A DNA stretch of 51,738 bases from an uncultured Oscillospiraceae bacterium (lineage in GTDB: Bacteria > Bacillota > Clostridia > Oscillospirales > Acutalibacteraceae): positions 1-51,738 of the forward strand of contig UQZS01000007.1 in assembly GCA_900545625.1 (NCBI GenBank), in the 5' to 3' direction. Within the stretch, counting starts at the first letter, position 1. Every line of letters begins with the position of its first letter. The notes under the pieces were generated by a model, which did no database searches, was not told where the DNA came from, and saw only the letters and a program-made list of their open reading frames with translations. Both the position numbers and the translations under genes were made by a program. Shown here piece after piece: positions 42,488-51,469 of this stretch.

Positions 42488-43939
42488 TCAGGTGATTTCC
42501 ACGGGCTTCGGCGTATGTTCCTGCAGCTCGTCTTTTTTGTCGTCGCTTTCTTTCGGCGTGCCGGTCGAAATGGTTTCCTGCGGCTCGCCCTCGTTGCAGC
42601 GCTCGACAATGGCAAAGAACATCGTGACGATCAGCAGATAGGGGATCGGGCTGAAAATGCCGGGATTGACAAGCGACATCAGCTCCAAACTGACATAGGA
42701 AAGGAACACCGTCATATTGAACATCGTAGGCTTTTTCCAAAGCAGGATCATGCGCCGAATGAATTGATACGAATACGCCGCAATGCCGACGACCCCGAAG
42801 CTTGCTGCAATTTGGATGGGCGCACAGTGGTACCATGCGATCGAAAAATCCGCTCCGGCATACACGTCGCGGTTGCCCATGTACCCGATGCCTGTACCGA
42901 AAATGGGATGCTCCAGAAAATCCCCGATCCCGCGCATGTATTGGTAGTACCGAACTTCCTGCTGCTCACCGATGAGTATGCCGTTGATCGCAGACAAAAG
43001 CCGATCGATCGTGGAACCAAAGAAACTGATAAATTCGCTGGAGAAGATCAGAAGTGCAAACACGATGCACACGCAGATTGTAATGTAGGTCAGCCGGCGC
43101 CTGCGGTCATACAGGATGAACAGCGCGCAGCACATGAGCATTTCCACCGCGCCGAAGACCATCCCCCCGCGCGAGCCGGTCAGTAAAATGCAGAAATAAA
43201 ACACAAAGCCGAGCACGATGGAATACGGCTGCTTGTTGCCGCGCAGAAATGCAAACGGGATACACAGCATCAAAAAGGTCGAATAATTGTTGCGCCACTG
43301 CATGAACAAAAGCGAGCGCGTTTCCAGCACTTCGTTGATATTGACCATATAAAACGCGATGGTGACAAGGCTCGCAAAGCAGCCGGAGATCACCATGATG
43401 AGCGTGACCTTTTCAATCAGAGAGTAGCTTTTGCGCACGGTCAGGTGCGTGTAAAATATGCCATACAGCAGCACCATGCCAAAGCCCAGCGCGCAGATGT
43501 TAAACAGCGAGACCCCGCTGAAATATTCTTCTTTGGAAATAAAGCCGATGCCGCCGAGCGTTACCGCAACGGAGACAAACAGCATGGAACCTGTCAGCGA
43601 GCCTTTAAAGGAGAGCTTTTTCCGATACAAAACGAAATGCAGGATCAGGCAAACAATCAGTACGATGCCGAGCGGCACATATTGAATAAAAATGCTGTAA
43701 GAATTGTAGCATTTGGAAGCGATCAGACAAACCAGCATGAACGGCATGAACGTGGCAAGCAGGTCGTCACAGATCACAAGCGTTGCACCGACGATACAGG
43801 CTAATACCAAAACCCCGAGCACGTTCCATTCAAAAATGGCAAAGACTGCTGCCACAGCAAACAGCAGCATCATGTATCGACCCGTTATCATCAGCTCGCG
43901 CACGCGCTCGAGCCTTTCCATAAACAGCGTTCGATTCAT
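42488..43939 (-). CDS. O-antigen ligase / Wzy-like membrane protein
   Basis: 483 residues with about eleven hydrophobic spans, the family's LTGSRGG motif (about residue 245) and the periplasmic-type loop with FLEHPIFGTGIGYMGNRD, followed by a hydrophilic ~40-residue tail. Proteins of this Wzy_C group polymerise or ligate surface polysaccharides. ATG 43939 has GAGGAT upstream and is preferred over the in-frame start at 43969. No glycosyltransferases accompany it, which is unusual. A hairpin (GCGCAC/GTGCGC, 43964-43986) sits in its leader. Confidence 0.78.
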   Translation of the reverse strand: MNRTLFMERLERVRELMITGRYMMLLFAVAAVFAIFEWNVLGVLVLACIVGATLVICDDLLATFMPFMLVCLIASKCYNSYSIFIQYVPLGIVLIVCLILHFVLYRKKLSFKGSLTGSMLFVSVAVTLGGIGFISKEEYFSGVSLFNICALGFGMVLLYGIFYTHLTVRKSYSLIEKVTLIMVISGCFASLVTIAFYMVNINEVLETRSLLFMQWRNNYSTFLMLCIPFAFLRGNKQPYSIVLGFVFYFCILLTGSRGGMVFGAVEMLMCCALFILYDRRRRLTYITICVCIVFALLIFSSEFISFFGSTIDRLLSAINGILIGEQQEVRYYQYMRGIGDFLEHPIFGTGIGYMGNRDVYAGADFSIAWYHCAPIQIAASFGVVGIAAYSYQFIRRMILLWKKPTMFNMTVFLSYVSLELMSLVNPGIFSPIPYLLIVTMFFAIVERCNEGEPQETISTGTPKESDDKKDELQEHTPKPVEIT

Positions 43940-43997
43940 ACACTCATCCTCAAATATAGGTTGGCGCACAAAGACGAAAAGTGCGCGGCTGCCTTAT

Positions 43998-44025
43998 ATT
44001 ATATATGGATTTCCCGAAAAAACAA
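43998..44025 (-). promoter_or_regulatory. Promoter of the O-antigen-ligase-like gene
   Basis: On the minus strand TTGTTT (44025-44020), 16 bases, TATAAT (44003-43998). Confidence 0.6.
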
Positions 44026-44107
44026 GATTTGTAACCAATTTATAATATTATTACAAAAGTGTTAAAACGCCGAAAACGGATTTTGCCTGTTATTTTTTCT
44101 GAAATTC

Positions 44108-44136
44108 TTGCAAATCAAAGGCAATTATGATACATT
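44108..44136 (+). promoter_or_regulatory. Likely promoter of the sialidase gene
   Basis: TTGCAA (44108-44113), 17 bases, TACATT (44131-44136). A TATGAT five bases upstream offers an alternative -10 with poorer spacing. Confidence 0.5.
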
Positions 44137-44185
44137 ACTATAGATGTATATGTGATCCCGTTGTATATGGAAAAGGGAGGAACCC

Positions 44186-45484
44186 GTGGAGTTTCAAACC
44201 GTATTCGGACCCGATTCAGGGGGACCCGCACCGTATTACCGCATTCCGTCCATGATCACCACAAAAAACGGCGTGGTCGTGGCTTGCGCAGATGCACGCG
44301 TATGTTCCGGAATGGACAATCCCAACCGCATCGATAAGGTCGTGCGCCGCAGTACGGATAATGGAAAAACCTGGGGCGAATATATCGTCGCCGTTGCCGA
44401 GCACGGCACAAAGCAGATGCGTTCATCCGCGGCGATCGATCCCGTGATGGCATATCTCCCGGAATCGGGCAGGATCCTGCTTTTGTATTCCCATACACCT
44501 GCGCGCGTCGGTATCCGCAACAGCCGCCTGAGCGTCGGGGAGATGCCCGACGGCGCGCGCTTTGTGAAGGGCAGGGTACGCCGTTACCTCTGGCGCGGGG
44601 AACGCCTGGTGACGGCAGCTGGCAAGGAAACGCCCTACACGGTCACGCCCGACGGCGATGTTCTCAAAAACGGCAAAAAACGCGGCAACCTGTATACGGG
44701 CGGCGCTTTTAAGGAAGAGAGCACCTCCTATTTGATGCTGTGCTACAGCGACGACGACGGGCTGACCTGGTCAAAGCCCGTATCCTTGAACCGGCAGGTC
44801 AAGCTGCCGTATATGAGCTTTATCGGCCCGGGCCCCGGGCGCGGCGTGGTGCTGCAAAACAGCGAATATCGCGGGCGGGTCGTGTTCCCGATCTATTTCG
44901 GTACGCGCAAGTTCCCGCTGCGGCTTTCCTGCACGGTGATTTTCAGCGATGACGGCGGCAAGACTTGGCGTTTGGGCGAAAGCCCCAATAATACCCGCGA
45001 AATCGACGGCGTGCGTGCGGACTGCCGTACGATAGGGCAGAAAGATATGCTGACCGAGTCGCAGCTTATTGAGCAGGAAGACGGTACGCTGAAATTGTTT
45101 ATGCGCAACCACGACCCGCGGCACAGCACCGCCGTGGCATACAGCAAAAACGGCGGCGAAAGCTGGGAAAACTTCACTTGGGACGACGCCCTGCCGCAGC
45201 CCGTCTGCCAGATGTCGGTGCTGAAATTGCAAAGCGCCGAAAAACCGACGGTCGTGTTCTTGAATCCCGCCGACCGCAAAGAACGCGCAGAAGGCACGGT
45301 GCGGCTTTCCGAGGATGATGGGGAGACCTTCCCGTACAGCCGGCTGTTAAAGCCCGGTTCTTTCGTATATAGCTGCATGACCGAACTGCCCGACGGCAAT
45401 ATCGGTGCGCTGTTTGAGCCCGATACCAAATGCCGCGAGATCCGTTTCGCCTCTTTTTCGGCGGATTGGATCAAAGAAGGATAA
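44186..45484 (+). CDS. Sialidase (GH33 family) without signal peptide
   Basis: 432 residues, six-bladed propeller type. The start GTG 44186 (GGGAGG five bases upstream) opens straight into the catalytic domain: YYRIPS with the first triad Arg19, ADARVCSGMDNPNRID with the acid/base Asp, and FVYSCMTELPDGNIGALFE with the Tyr nucleophile near residue 395. Asp boxes are STDNGKTW, SDDDGLTW, SDDGGKTW and SEDDGETF, plus a degenerate SKNGGESW. No signal peptide, anchor or carbohydrate-binding module is present, so it should act inside the cell. The next gene is a GPH transporter 63 bases on, which suggests import of intact sialosides. Hydrolytic versus intramolecular-trans activity cannot be told. Confidence 0.85.
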   Translation: MEFQTVFGPDSGGPAPYYRIPSMITTKNGVVVACADARVCSGMDNPNRIDKVVRRSTDNGKTWGEYIVAVAEHGTKQMRSSAAIDPVMAYLPESGRILLLYSHTPARVGIRNSRLSVGEMPDGARFVKGRVRRYLWRGERLVTAAGKETPYTVTPDGDVLKNGKKRGNLYTGGAFKEESTSYLMLCYSDDDGLTWSKPVSLNRQVKLPYMSFIGPGPGRGVVLQNSEYRGRVVFPIYFGTRKFPLRLSCTVIFSDDGGKTWRLGESPNNTREIDGVRADCRTIGQKDMLTESQLIEQEDGTLKLFMRNHDPRHSTAVAYSKNGGESWENFTWDDALPQPVCQMSVLKLQSAEKPTVVFLNPADRKERAEGTVRLSEDDGETFPYSRLLKPGSFVYSCMTELPDGNIGALFEPDTKCREIRFASFSADWIKEG

Positions 45485-45547
45485 GCGGTCTTTTGTGCAG
45501 GCAAGACCTATATAAAGGATATATTACATAAAAAAAGAGGCGAGAAC

Positions 45548-48022
45548 GTGGCAAAGAAAACAACCGCTAATTCCAAAATCAGCGCTGTCAAAAATCTGGT
45601 GCGTACGGTCAAAGCGCATTGGAACGAACCCCCTGAAGGGCGTTATATGCCGTACAAGGAGATCGTCTCCTATGCGGGCGGCGGCATCGGCGTAAAGTTC
45701 CTTGCCGTTATGGCAACGAACATGATCCTGTCCGCAACGAACGTGCTGATCGGCAATACGCTCGGGGTCAAACCGCTGCATGTGTACATCATGTATTTCA
45801 TCTCGGTGATCGTAAATATCCCGCTTTCGGGCATTCGCGCGAACATCATCGATAACACGCGCAGCAAAGAGGGAAAGTACAGACCTTATATCGTCAAGAT
45901 GGGTATCCCAAGCGCGATTGTCACCATTCTTTTTGTCTGGTTCCCGTATGCCAAATTCGGCGCGCTGTTCGGGGAAGGGACGATATTCGGTGAGGAAAAA
46001 GCGTATGTCGTGACCTGCGCGCTGGTGCTTTTGTTTAATTTCATACAAAATTTCTTCTATTACTTCTTTACGGAAGCGTACGACAACCTGATCCATGTCC
46101 TTTCGCCCAATACGCAGGAGCGCGCGGATGTTTCCACGATCAAAGGTGTCGTTTATTCGCTCGCCCCATCTATTTTGAGCCTTGCGATGCCGATTTTCGC
46201 AAATCTGCTTACCAATGACAACCTGTACGACATCCGTCTGTACCGCTATATCTATCCGCCGATCGCGATCGTATCGGTCGTTTTAAGCATCGTTGTTTAC
46301 GTAAATACCAAGGAAAAGATCGTCCAGGCAAAGACGCACGTCATCCAGATCCGTTTCATGGATTCGCTGCGCGAGGTGCTGCGCAATAAATATTTCTGGG
46401 TTATTGCCATGGCAACGTGGCTCGGTTTCCTTGAGACCTCCATGACCAATGTGCTCGGCTGGCTGTACAGCTACGGCGGCATTTGCAGCGGTCCCGTGTA
46501 TTCCGTGATCACGCTTGTCTGTCAAAATGCCGGGCTTGTGGGCATGCTTCTTGCCCCCATTTTCATTCGCCTTTGGGGCAAACGCATTGTGCTGATCGGC
46601 ACGAATGTAATGAACATTGTCTTTATCGCGCTGATGCTTCCTGTTGTGCGCACGATAGATATGACGGGGGCTGACACCAGCGCGATCACAACATGGGTGC
46701 CGCTCATCCTGTTGGTCGTCTGCTATTGGATGAATAACCTGATGAACGCCTTTATGCAGATCTTGACGCCTTCCATCAACGCAGATATCCGCGACTATCA
46801 GCAATACGTCAGCGGCGAGCGCATTGACGGCATGTTCTCGACCATCACCGCCATAGGCGGCCTTGTGACCGTTGCGAGCAGCGGTATCGTAAATCTTTTG
46901 TATGACCGCTTCGGCATCAACGAAGCGACCGCCGCGCGCGTGCTCAATGACCCCGAGGTCATGAATAAAGTTCTTCGTAACGGTAATGTTGTCAAAGATG
47001 TGATCGCGGACGCGTCCAGCTCCAGTACTGCATATTTTGCGCTGTATGACGGCGACGTGCTGCAAACCGTCTGCGGCGTATTGATCATTGCTTCTATCGC
47101 CGGCGCATTTATCAACGTGCTGCCGTACTTCTTCTACGATTTGACTGAGCTTAAGCAGCAGGGCATGGTCAAGGTTTTGAAGATCCGTGCATTCTTTGAG
47201 GACTTCGGCAACAACACCTTAAGCGACGACAACCTCGTCGAGGTCGTCGAAATGGTCGATTCCGCCAAGAAGCTGGTCAATGAAGAGGTCGAAAAGGTCA
47301 CGAAAGACGACATCAAAGCAGCAAAGAAAGCGAAGGACAAGGCAGCGGTTTCCACGGCGAAAAAAGCGCGGAAAGCCAAGATTGCCCGCAACTTGGAGAT
47401 CCAGCTTGCGCCCTTCGTATTAAAAGAAATGTCCCGTTTTGAAAGCGAGCTCGGCAAACAGGAGCTTGCCGATGCGCAAATGGTTTATGATGCGGGGCTT
47501 TCGGGGCTTCGGGAGGCAAATGTTTCCGATCTGCGCGCCGATCTTCGCGCGGCGAAGGCACTGCCGAACAAGACCGAAGACGAAAAGGAATTCCGCAAAT
47601 ATCGCGTGCATTTCTGCCGCACACGTCTGACGGCGCGTAAGTATCTGGATAAATATTATCCGAACGGCAAGGCGATCCTTGTTCCCGACGAGGCACCGCT
47701 GAAAGCATTGCTTGAAACAGAAGAATCGTATGACAAGCAGGAAGACGCGCTTTACAAGCGTCTGTTTGAAGTCGGCGAGAAAAAGGATAAGGCCGGCAAA
47801 AAAGCGGTGCAGGAAGAGCTTCGGGCGCTTAAAGCCAAAATTAAGGTCCTGAATAAGCAGATCCGTGCGGAGCTTGACAAGCAGGCGGACTACAACCGCG
47901 TTGCCAAGCCGTATATGGACGCGGAACGCTTGCTTAAGCAGGCGGAGAATTATACGCATTTCGGTGAGCTCGAAGCGCGTTATCGTGCGATCAAAGCCGA
48001 AGCGGCAAGCGCACAGGCGTAA
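45548..48022 (+). CDS. GPH-family transporter with a ~285-residue C-terminal helical extension
   Basis: 824 residues, almost twice the usual. The first ~540 form a twelve-span GPH symporter with the loop DNTRSKEGKYRPY and ...PSINADIRDYQQYVSGERIDG. After FFYDLTELKQQGMVKVLKIRA the chain continues with ~285 hydrophilic, Lys/Glu/Ala-rich residues predicted helical and partly coiled-coil, with no known domain, on the cytoplasmic side if spans are normal. Start GTG 45548 with GAGG upstream. It follows the sialidase in the same direction, so a sialylated oligosaccharide or glycoconjugate is the likely cargo; this is inference. Confidence 0.82.
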   Translation: MAKKTTANSKISAVKNLVRTVKAHWNEPPEGRYMPYKEIVSYAGGGIGVKFLAVMATNMILSATNVLIGNTLGVKPLHVYIMYFISVIVNIPLSGIRANIIDNTRSKEGKYRPYIVKMGIPSAIVTILFVWFPYAKFGALFGEGTIFGEEKAYVVTCALVLLFNFIQNFFYYFFTEAYDNLIHVLSPNTQERADVSTIKGVVYSLAPSILSLAMPIFANLLTNDNLYDIRLYRYIYPPIAIVSVVLSIVVYVNTKEKIVQAKTHVIQIRFMDSLREVLRNKYFWVIAMATWLGFLETSMTNVLGWLYSYGGICSGPVYSVITLVCQNAGLVGMLLAPIFIRLWGKRIVLIGTNVMNIVFIALMLPVVRTIDMTGADTSAITTWVPLILLVVCYWMNNLMNAFMQILTPSINADIRDYQQYVSGERIDGMFSTITAIGGLVTVASSGIVNLLYDRFGINEATAARVLNDPEVMNKVLRNGNVVKDVIADASSSSTAYFALYDGDVLQTVCGVLIIASIAGAFINVLPYFFYDLTELKQQGMVKVLKIRAFFEDFGNNTLSDDNLVEVVEMVDSAKKLVNEEVEKVTKDDIKAAKKAKDKAAVSTAKKARKAKIARNLEIQLAPFVLKEMSRFESELGKQELADAQMVYDAGLSGLREANVSDLRADLRAAKALPNKTEDEKEFRKYRVHFCRTRLTARKYLDKYYPNGKAILVPDEAPLKALLETEESYDKQEDALYKRLFEVGEKKDKAGKKAVQEELRALKAKIKVLNKQIRAELDKQADYNRVAKPYMDAERLLKQAENYTHFGELEARYRAIKAEAASAQA

Positions 48023-48037
48023 AATCAAACCGACGTT

Positions 48038-48069
48038 ACAGGCCGTCCGAATTCGGGCGGCCTGTATTT
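48038..48069 (+). terminator. Terminator of the sialidase-transporter operon
   Basis: Fourteen-base arms ACAGGCCGTCCGAA / TTCGGGCGGCCTGT (one G-T pair; the innermost pairs open as loop) followed by ATTTTC. Confidence 0.75.
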
Positions 48070-48105
48070 TCAAGCCGCCGGGCGTCGAACGGAAAATTTC
48101 GGTAC

Positions 48106-48134
48106 TTGATTTTTTCCCTGCTTTTTCGTATGAT
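48106..48134 (+). promoter_or_regulatory. Promoter of nadA-mnmA
   Basis: TTGATT (48106-48111), 17 bases, TATGAT (48129-48134). Confidence 0.65.
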
Positions 48135-48167
48135 GGTTAGGAATCCAAAGGAAAAGGAGCATGTGAT

Positions 48168-49082
48168 ATGATCCGTGATTTACAGGAAGAGATCCTGCGT
48201 TTAAAAAAAGAAAAGGATGTCTGCATTCTTGCACACAGCTATACGGCGCATGAGATTTTAGAGGTCGCCGATTTTTCGGGCGACAGCTACGCGCTTTCCG
48301 TCCGTGCGAAAAGCGCGCCGCAGAAAACCGTGTTGATGGTCGGCGTGCGCTTTATGGCGGAAACCGTCAAAATATTATCTCCCGAAAAAACCGTGCTGCT
48401 TTCGCACCCGGATGCGGGCTGTCCCATGGCGGAACAGATGGATAAAGCCATGATCGAGGCCGCCCGTGCCGAAACGCCCGGCTGCGCAGTTGTGGCGTAT
48501 ATCAATACCACCGCCGCGCTCAAAACCGTCTGTGATGTGTGCGTGACTTCTTCGTCTGCGGTCAAGATCGTCAAACAGATGCCGCAAAAGGACATTTTGT
48601 TCATTCCCGACTGCAATCTCGGCAGCTTCGTGCAGGCGCAGGTGCCCGAAAAAAATATTCGTCTTTTGCAGGGCGGCTGCCCGATCCATACGTCCGTTTG
48701 CGAGCAGGAGGCGATCGACGCGAAAAAGCGGTATCCGAATGCGCCGCTGCTTGTGCATCCGGAATGCAAGCCGGAGGTTGTGCGCCATGCCGATTATGTC
48801 GGCTCGACGGCAGGCATTATGGAGTATGCCAAAAAAAGCGACAGCCGCGAATTCATCATCGGCACGGAAATGAGCATTGCCGAGCACCTTTCCTATGCAT
48901 GTCCGGACAAGCGTTTTTATCCGCTTTCCAAAAAGCTGATCTGCCCCGACATGAAGCTCTCCACGCTTACGGATGTTTACAACGCCGTGGCAGGGAACGG
49001 CGGGGAGGAGATCGTGCTGGACGACGAAACGATCCGCAAAGCGCGTGTGTGCATTGACGCCATGATCGCGCTCGGCGGCTGA
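48168..49082 (+). CDS. nadA: Quinolinate synthase NadA
   Basis: Condenses iminoaspartate with dihydroxyacetone phosphate to quinolinate for NAD synthesis. The 304 residues have the three 4Fe-4S cysteines (Cys85 in DAGCPMA, Cys171 in GGCPIH, Cys259 in LICPDMK), plus AHSYTAHEI and LLVHPECKPEV. nadB and nadC, which usually flank it, are absent; instead mnmA starts 13 bases later. A candidate NadR operator was not recognised. Confidence 0.93.
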   Translation: MIRDLQEEILRLKKEKDVCILAHSYTAHEILEVADFSGDSYALSVRAKSAPQKTVLMVGVRFMAETVKILSPEKTVLLSHPDAGCPMAEQMDKAMIEAARAETPGCAVVAYINTTAALKTVCDVCVTSSSAVKIVKQMPQKDILFIPDCNLGSFVQAQVPEKNIRLLQGGCPIHTSVCEQEAIDAKKRYPNAPLLVHPECKPEVVRHADYVGSTAGIMEYAKKSDSREFIIGTEMSIAEHLSYACPDKRFYPLSKKLICPDMKLSTLTDVYNAVAGNGGEEIVLDDETIRKARVCIDAMIALGG

Positions 49083-49095
49083 ACAAGGCAGAAAT

Positions 49096-50136
49096 ATGGA
49101 AAAAAACAATATAAAAATTGCGATCGCCATGAGTGGCGGCGTGGACAGTTCCGTGGCAGCGTACCTTGCCCTTAACGAAGGGAAGGCGTCAACCGGCGTC
49201 ACCATGCGTTTGTGCGGCGGCGCTTCCGAAGAGGAGACCCGCGCGGCTGCCGTGTGCGAAAGGCTCGGCTGTCCGCATTTGGTTTGGGATCTGCAGGACG
49301 AATTCCGCGCGCAGGTCATGGACCGCTTTGCGCGCGCCTATGCCGAAGGGCTTACACCAAATCCCTGCATCGTCTGCAACCGCTATATCAAATTCGGGCT
49401 GTTTATGGATAAGGCACGGGGGATCAACGCCGATCTTGTCGCCACAGGCCATTATGCACGCATATCCCGGCAGGGCAGCCGGCTGCTGCTGCAAAAAGCG
49501 GTGGATAAGGCAAAAGACCAAAGCTATGTGCTGTATTCGCTTTCGCAAGAGGTGCTCGGGCGTGTTCGGTTCCCGCTCGGCGCATTGACCAAGCCGGAGG
49601 TGCGTGAGATCGCACGTGCACAAGGCTTTGAAAATGCCGACCGCAGCGAGAGCCAGGATATCTGCTTTGTACCGGACGGCGATTATGCTGCGTTTATTGA
49701 ACGTTACACGGGCAAGACCTTTCCTTGCGGGGATTTTACGGATATGCAGGGGAACGTCCTCGGCACGCACAAGGGGATCATCCGCTATACCGTCGGGCAG
49801 CGGCGGGGGTTGGGGCTCGCACTGCCCGCATCCATGTATGTGGTGGAAAAGGATGTGCAGCATAACCGTGTGCGGCTGGGCTTTCAGAAAGACCTGCTCT
49901 CCGATACGGTCGAGGTGGGCGACATCAACCTGATCGCCTGTGAATCTCTTGACCGGCCCGAACGGCTGTCTGTAAAGATCCGTTACAACCAGTCTGAACA
50001 GCCCGCGACGGTCGAGCAGACGGATCGGAATCATTTGCGTATTCGTTTCGATGTGCCGCAGCGCGCCGTGACTGCCGGGCAGGCGGCAGTCCTGTATGAT
50101 GGGGATACGGTCGTCGGCGGCGGTACGATCATGTGA
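49096..50136 (+). CDS. mnmA: tRNA 2-thiouridylase MnmA
   Basis: Thiolates U34 of tRNAs for Lys, Glu and Gln. In 346 residues: PP-loop AMSGGVDSS (11-19), the first catalytic cysteine in NPCIVCN (Cys91), the second in ESQDICFV (Cys190), and the tRNA-binding GIIRYTVGQRRGLG. The C-terminal beta-barrel ends normally. The start is 13 bases after nadA; no cysteine desulfurase, the usual sulfur donor partner, is adjacent. A terminator lies at 50196-50236. Confidence 0.93.
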   Translation: MEKNNIKIAIAMSGGVDSSVAAYLALNEGKASTGVTMRLCGGASEEETRAAAVCERLGCPHLVWDLQDEFRAQVMDRFARAYAEGLTPNPCIVCNRYIKFGLFMDKARGINADLVATGHYARISRQGSRLLLQKAVDKAKDQSYVLYSLSQEVLGRVRFPLGALTKPEVREIARAQGFENADRSESQDICFVPDGDYAAFIERYTGKTFPCGDFTDMQGNVLGTHKGIIRYTVGQRRGLGLALPASMYVVEKDVQHNRVRLGFQKDLLSDTVEVGDINLIACESLDRPERLSVKIRYNQSEQPATVEQTDRNHLRIRFDVPQRAVTAGQAAVLYDGDTVVGGGTIM

Positions 50137-50195
50137 ATTAAAATTCACCGACGATTTTTCAAACAAAACAACCGATAGCATCGCATGTTTCTAAC

Positions 50196-50236
50196 GGCAT
50201 TTTTCCGAAAGTTTTTTCGGGAAAATGCCTGTTTTT
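50196..50236 (+). terminator. Terminator of nadA-mnmA
   Basis: Arms GGCATTTTTCCGAAA and TTTTCGGGAAAATGCC pair over about 14 positions with wobbles, followed by TGTTTTTT. Confidence 0.75.
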
Positions 50237-50360
50237 TAGGCTTTTTCTTGAAATATGCTGTTAGAATTCGTTAAATCGAATAAAAATACATCGGTATGAT
50301 TAGTCAATTCATATAAAACAGGAAACTTTGCTGCAACAAACAAAAAATGCGGTTCCTGCG

Positions 50361-50389
50361 TTGACAATCCGCAAAAGCGATTGTATACT
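50361..50389 (+). promoter_or_regulatory. Promoter of the YczE-like gene
   Basis: Perfect TTGACA (50361-50366), 17 bases, TATACT (50384-50389). Confidence 0.8.
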
Positions 50390-50444
50390 ATTACCAAATT
50401 TAAGAACTTATATATATGCAATAAGCACAAGAAAGGCGATCCCC

Positions 50445-51188
50445 ATGGCAGAGTTCCTCAAGCAAATGCAACCCAAAACGATTTGGAAAAGCGAACACGG
50501 CAAACGCCGTGTCGGTATGATGTTCTTCAGCATTTTGCTGATGGGCTTCGGCATTTCCGTTTTCTCGTTTTCGGGGATGGGTGTGGATCCTTTTACGGCA
50601 CTGAACATGTCCGTCAGTGCAAAAATCGGTGTGAGCTTCGGCTTTTGGCAGATGCTCGTGAATGCGGTTCTGCTGCTGATCGTGGCGCGCTTCTCCAAAA
50701 AGCTCATCAACCTCGGCACGGTCATCAATATGGTCGGCGTCGGGTATGTGTGCGACTTCTTCACCGCGCTGTATGCACGCTTCCTTCCGGAACCGACGTC
50801 CCTGCCTGTGCGGCTTGGTTTAATGCTGTGCGGCGTGGTTCTTTTGAGCCTTTCGGCGTCCCTGTTCTTTACTGCCTCTCTCGGCGTAGGGCCTTATGAT
50901 GCGGTCGGTTTTGTTCTCCGTGACCGCACCCCGATCCCTTACAAATGGTGCCGCGTTCTGACGGATGTTGTCTGCACCGGGATCGCTTTTCTGCTTTCCG
51001 GCCCTGTCGGCGTCGGTACAGTCGTCACGGCGTTTTGCATGGGCCCGATCGTCTCGTTCTTCAACACCCACCTTTCCGAAAAGATTCTGAATGCCTCGCC
51101 CGACGCCTTCCGCCCGACGGTGCACTTCTATGATTTCACCCGTTTCGGCGGGGCGTATATCTCCGTCAACGGGCATTTCGCTTCATAA
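50445..51188 (+). CDS. YczE/YitT-like membrane protein
   Basis: 247 residues with about five or six hydrophobic spans. The pattern GFGISVFSFSGMGVDPFTALNMSVS, then FFTASLGVGPYDAVGFVL and the late GTVVTAFCMGPIVSFFN, with small-residue repeats GMGVDPF and GVGPYDA, is that of YczE-type proteins; function unknown, perhaps a transporter. An open frame from 50328 overlaps the promoter; ATG 50445 with GAAAGG nine bases upstream is chosen. Monocistronic. Confidence 0.75.
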   Translation: MAEFLKQMQPKTIWKSEHGKRRVGMMFFSILLMGFGISVFSFSGMGVDPFTALNMSVSAKIGVSFGFWQMLVNAVLLLIVARFSKKLINLGTVINMVGVGYVCDFFTALYARFLPEPTSLPVRLGLMLCGVVLLSLSASLFFTASLGVGPYDAVGFVLRDRTPIPYKWCRVLTDVVCTGIAFLLSGPVGVGTVVTAFCMGPIVSFFNTHLSEKILNASPDAFRPTVHFYDFTRFGGAYISVNGHFAS

Positions 51189-51282
51189 ACTGCCGAGCAT
51201 CGAACCCGACATGCCGAAAACCATATTGAGTTCGATTTCCGTCTCTTAAGCCTTTTTCATTTTTCTTCCCTTTTATATGCTG

Positions 51283-51318
51283 AAAACACCGGCGCGTTTT
51301 GAAAGGCGCCGGTGTTTT
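51283..51318. terminator. Bidirectional terminator
   Basis: Thirteen-pair stem AAAACACCGGCGC / GCGCCGGTGTTTT with a 10-base loop. Confidence 0.85.
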
Positions 51319-51387
51319 CCTGTAATGTGACGTGCTTCGTTCGGTATAAATTTATGCAATTTGTCGAACATGCGCGTGCGGTGAATC

Positions 51388-51417
51388 TTGACAAACCGGC
51401 CCTCAATTTGCTATCAT
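51388..51417 (+). promoter_or_regulatory. Promoter of the kinase gene
   Basis: Perfect TTGACA (51388-51393), 18 bases, TATCAT (51412-51417). Confidence 0.65.
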
Positions 51418-51469
51418 AATATGAGATTTTGTGTGTAGAGAATTTAATTCCGAACGGGAGGCAACGCGA

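Larger units (their letters stand above)
50137..50444. other. 308-base intergenic region with competing hairpins and a promoter
   Basis: AT-rich and free of a plausible gene. Its first half holds the mnmA terminator (50196-50236) and two segments, TTCTAACGGCAT (50189-50200) and ATGCTGTTAGAA (50255-50266), that can pair with each other instead of forming that terminator. Its second half holds the promoter of the YczE-like gene at 50361-50389. Confidence 0.6.

Noticed and set aside
49189..50181. Minus-strand open frame of 330 codons over mnmA
   Set aside because: Antisense to a clear mnmA; composition is shadow-like and there is no start signal.
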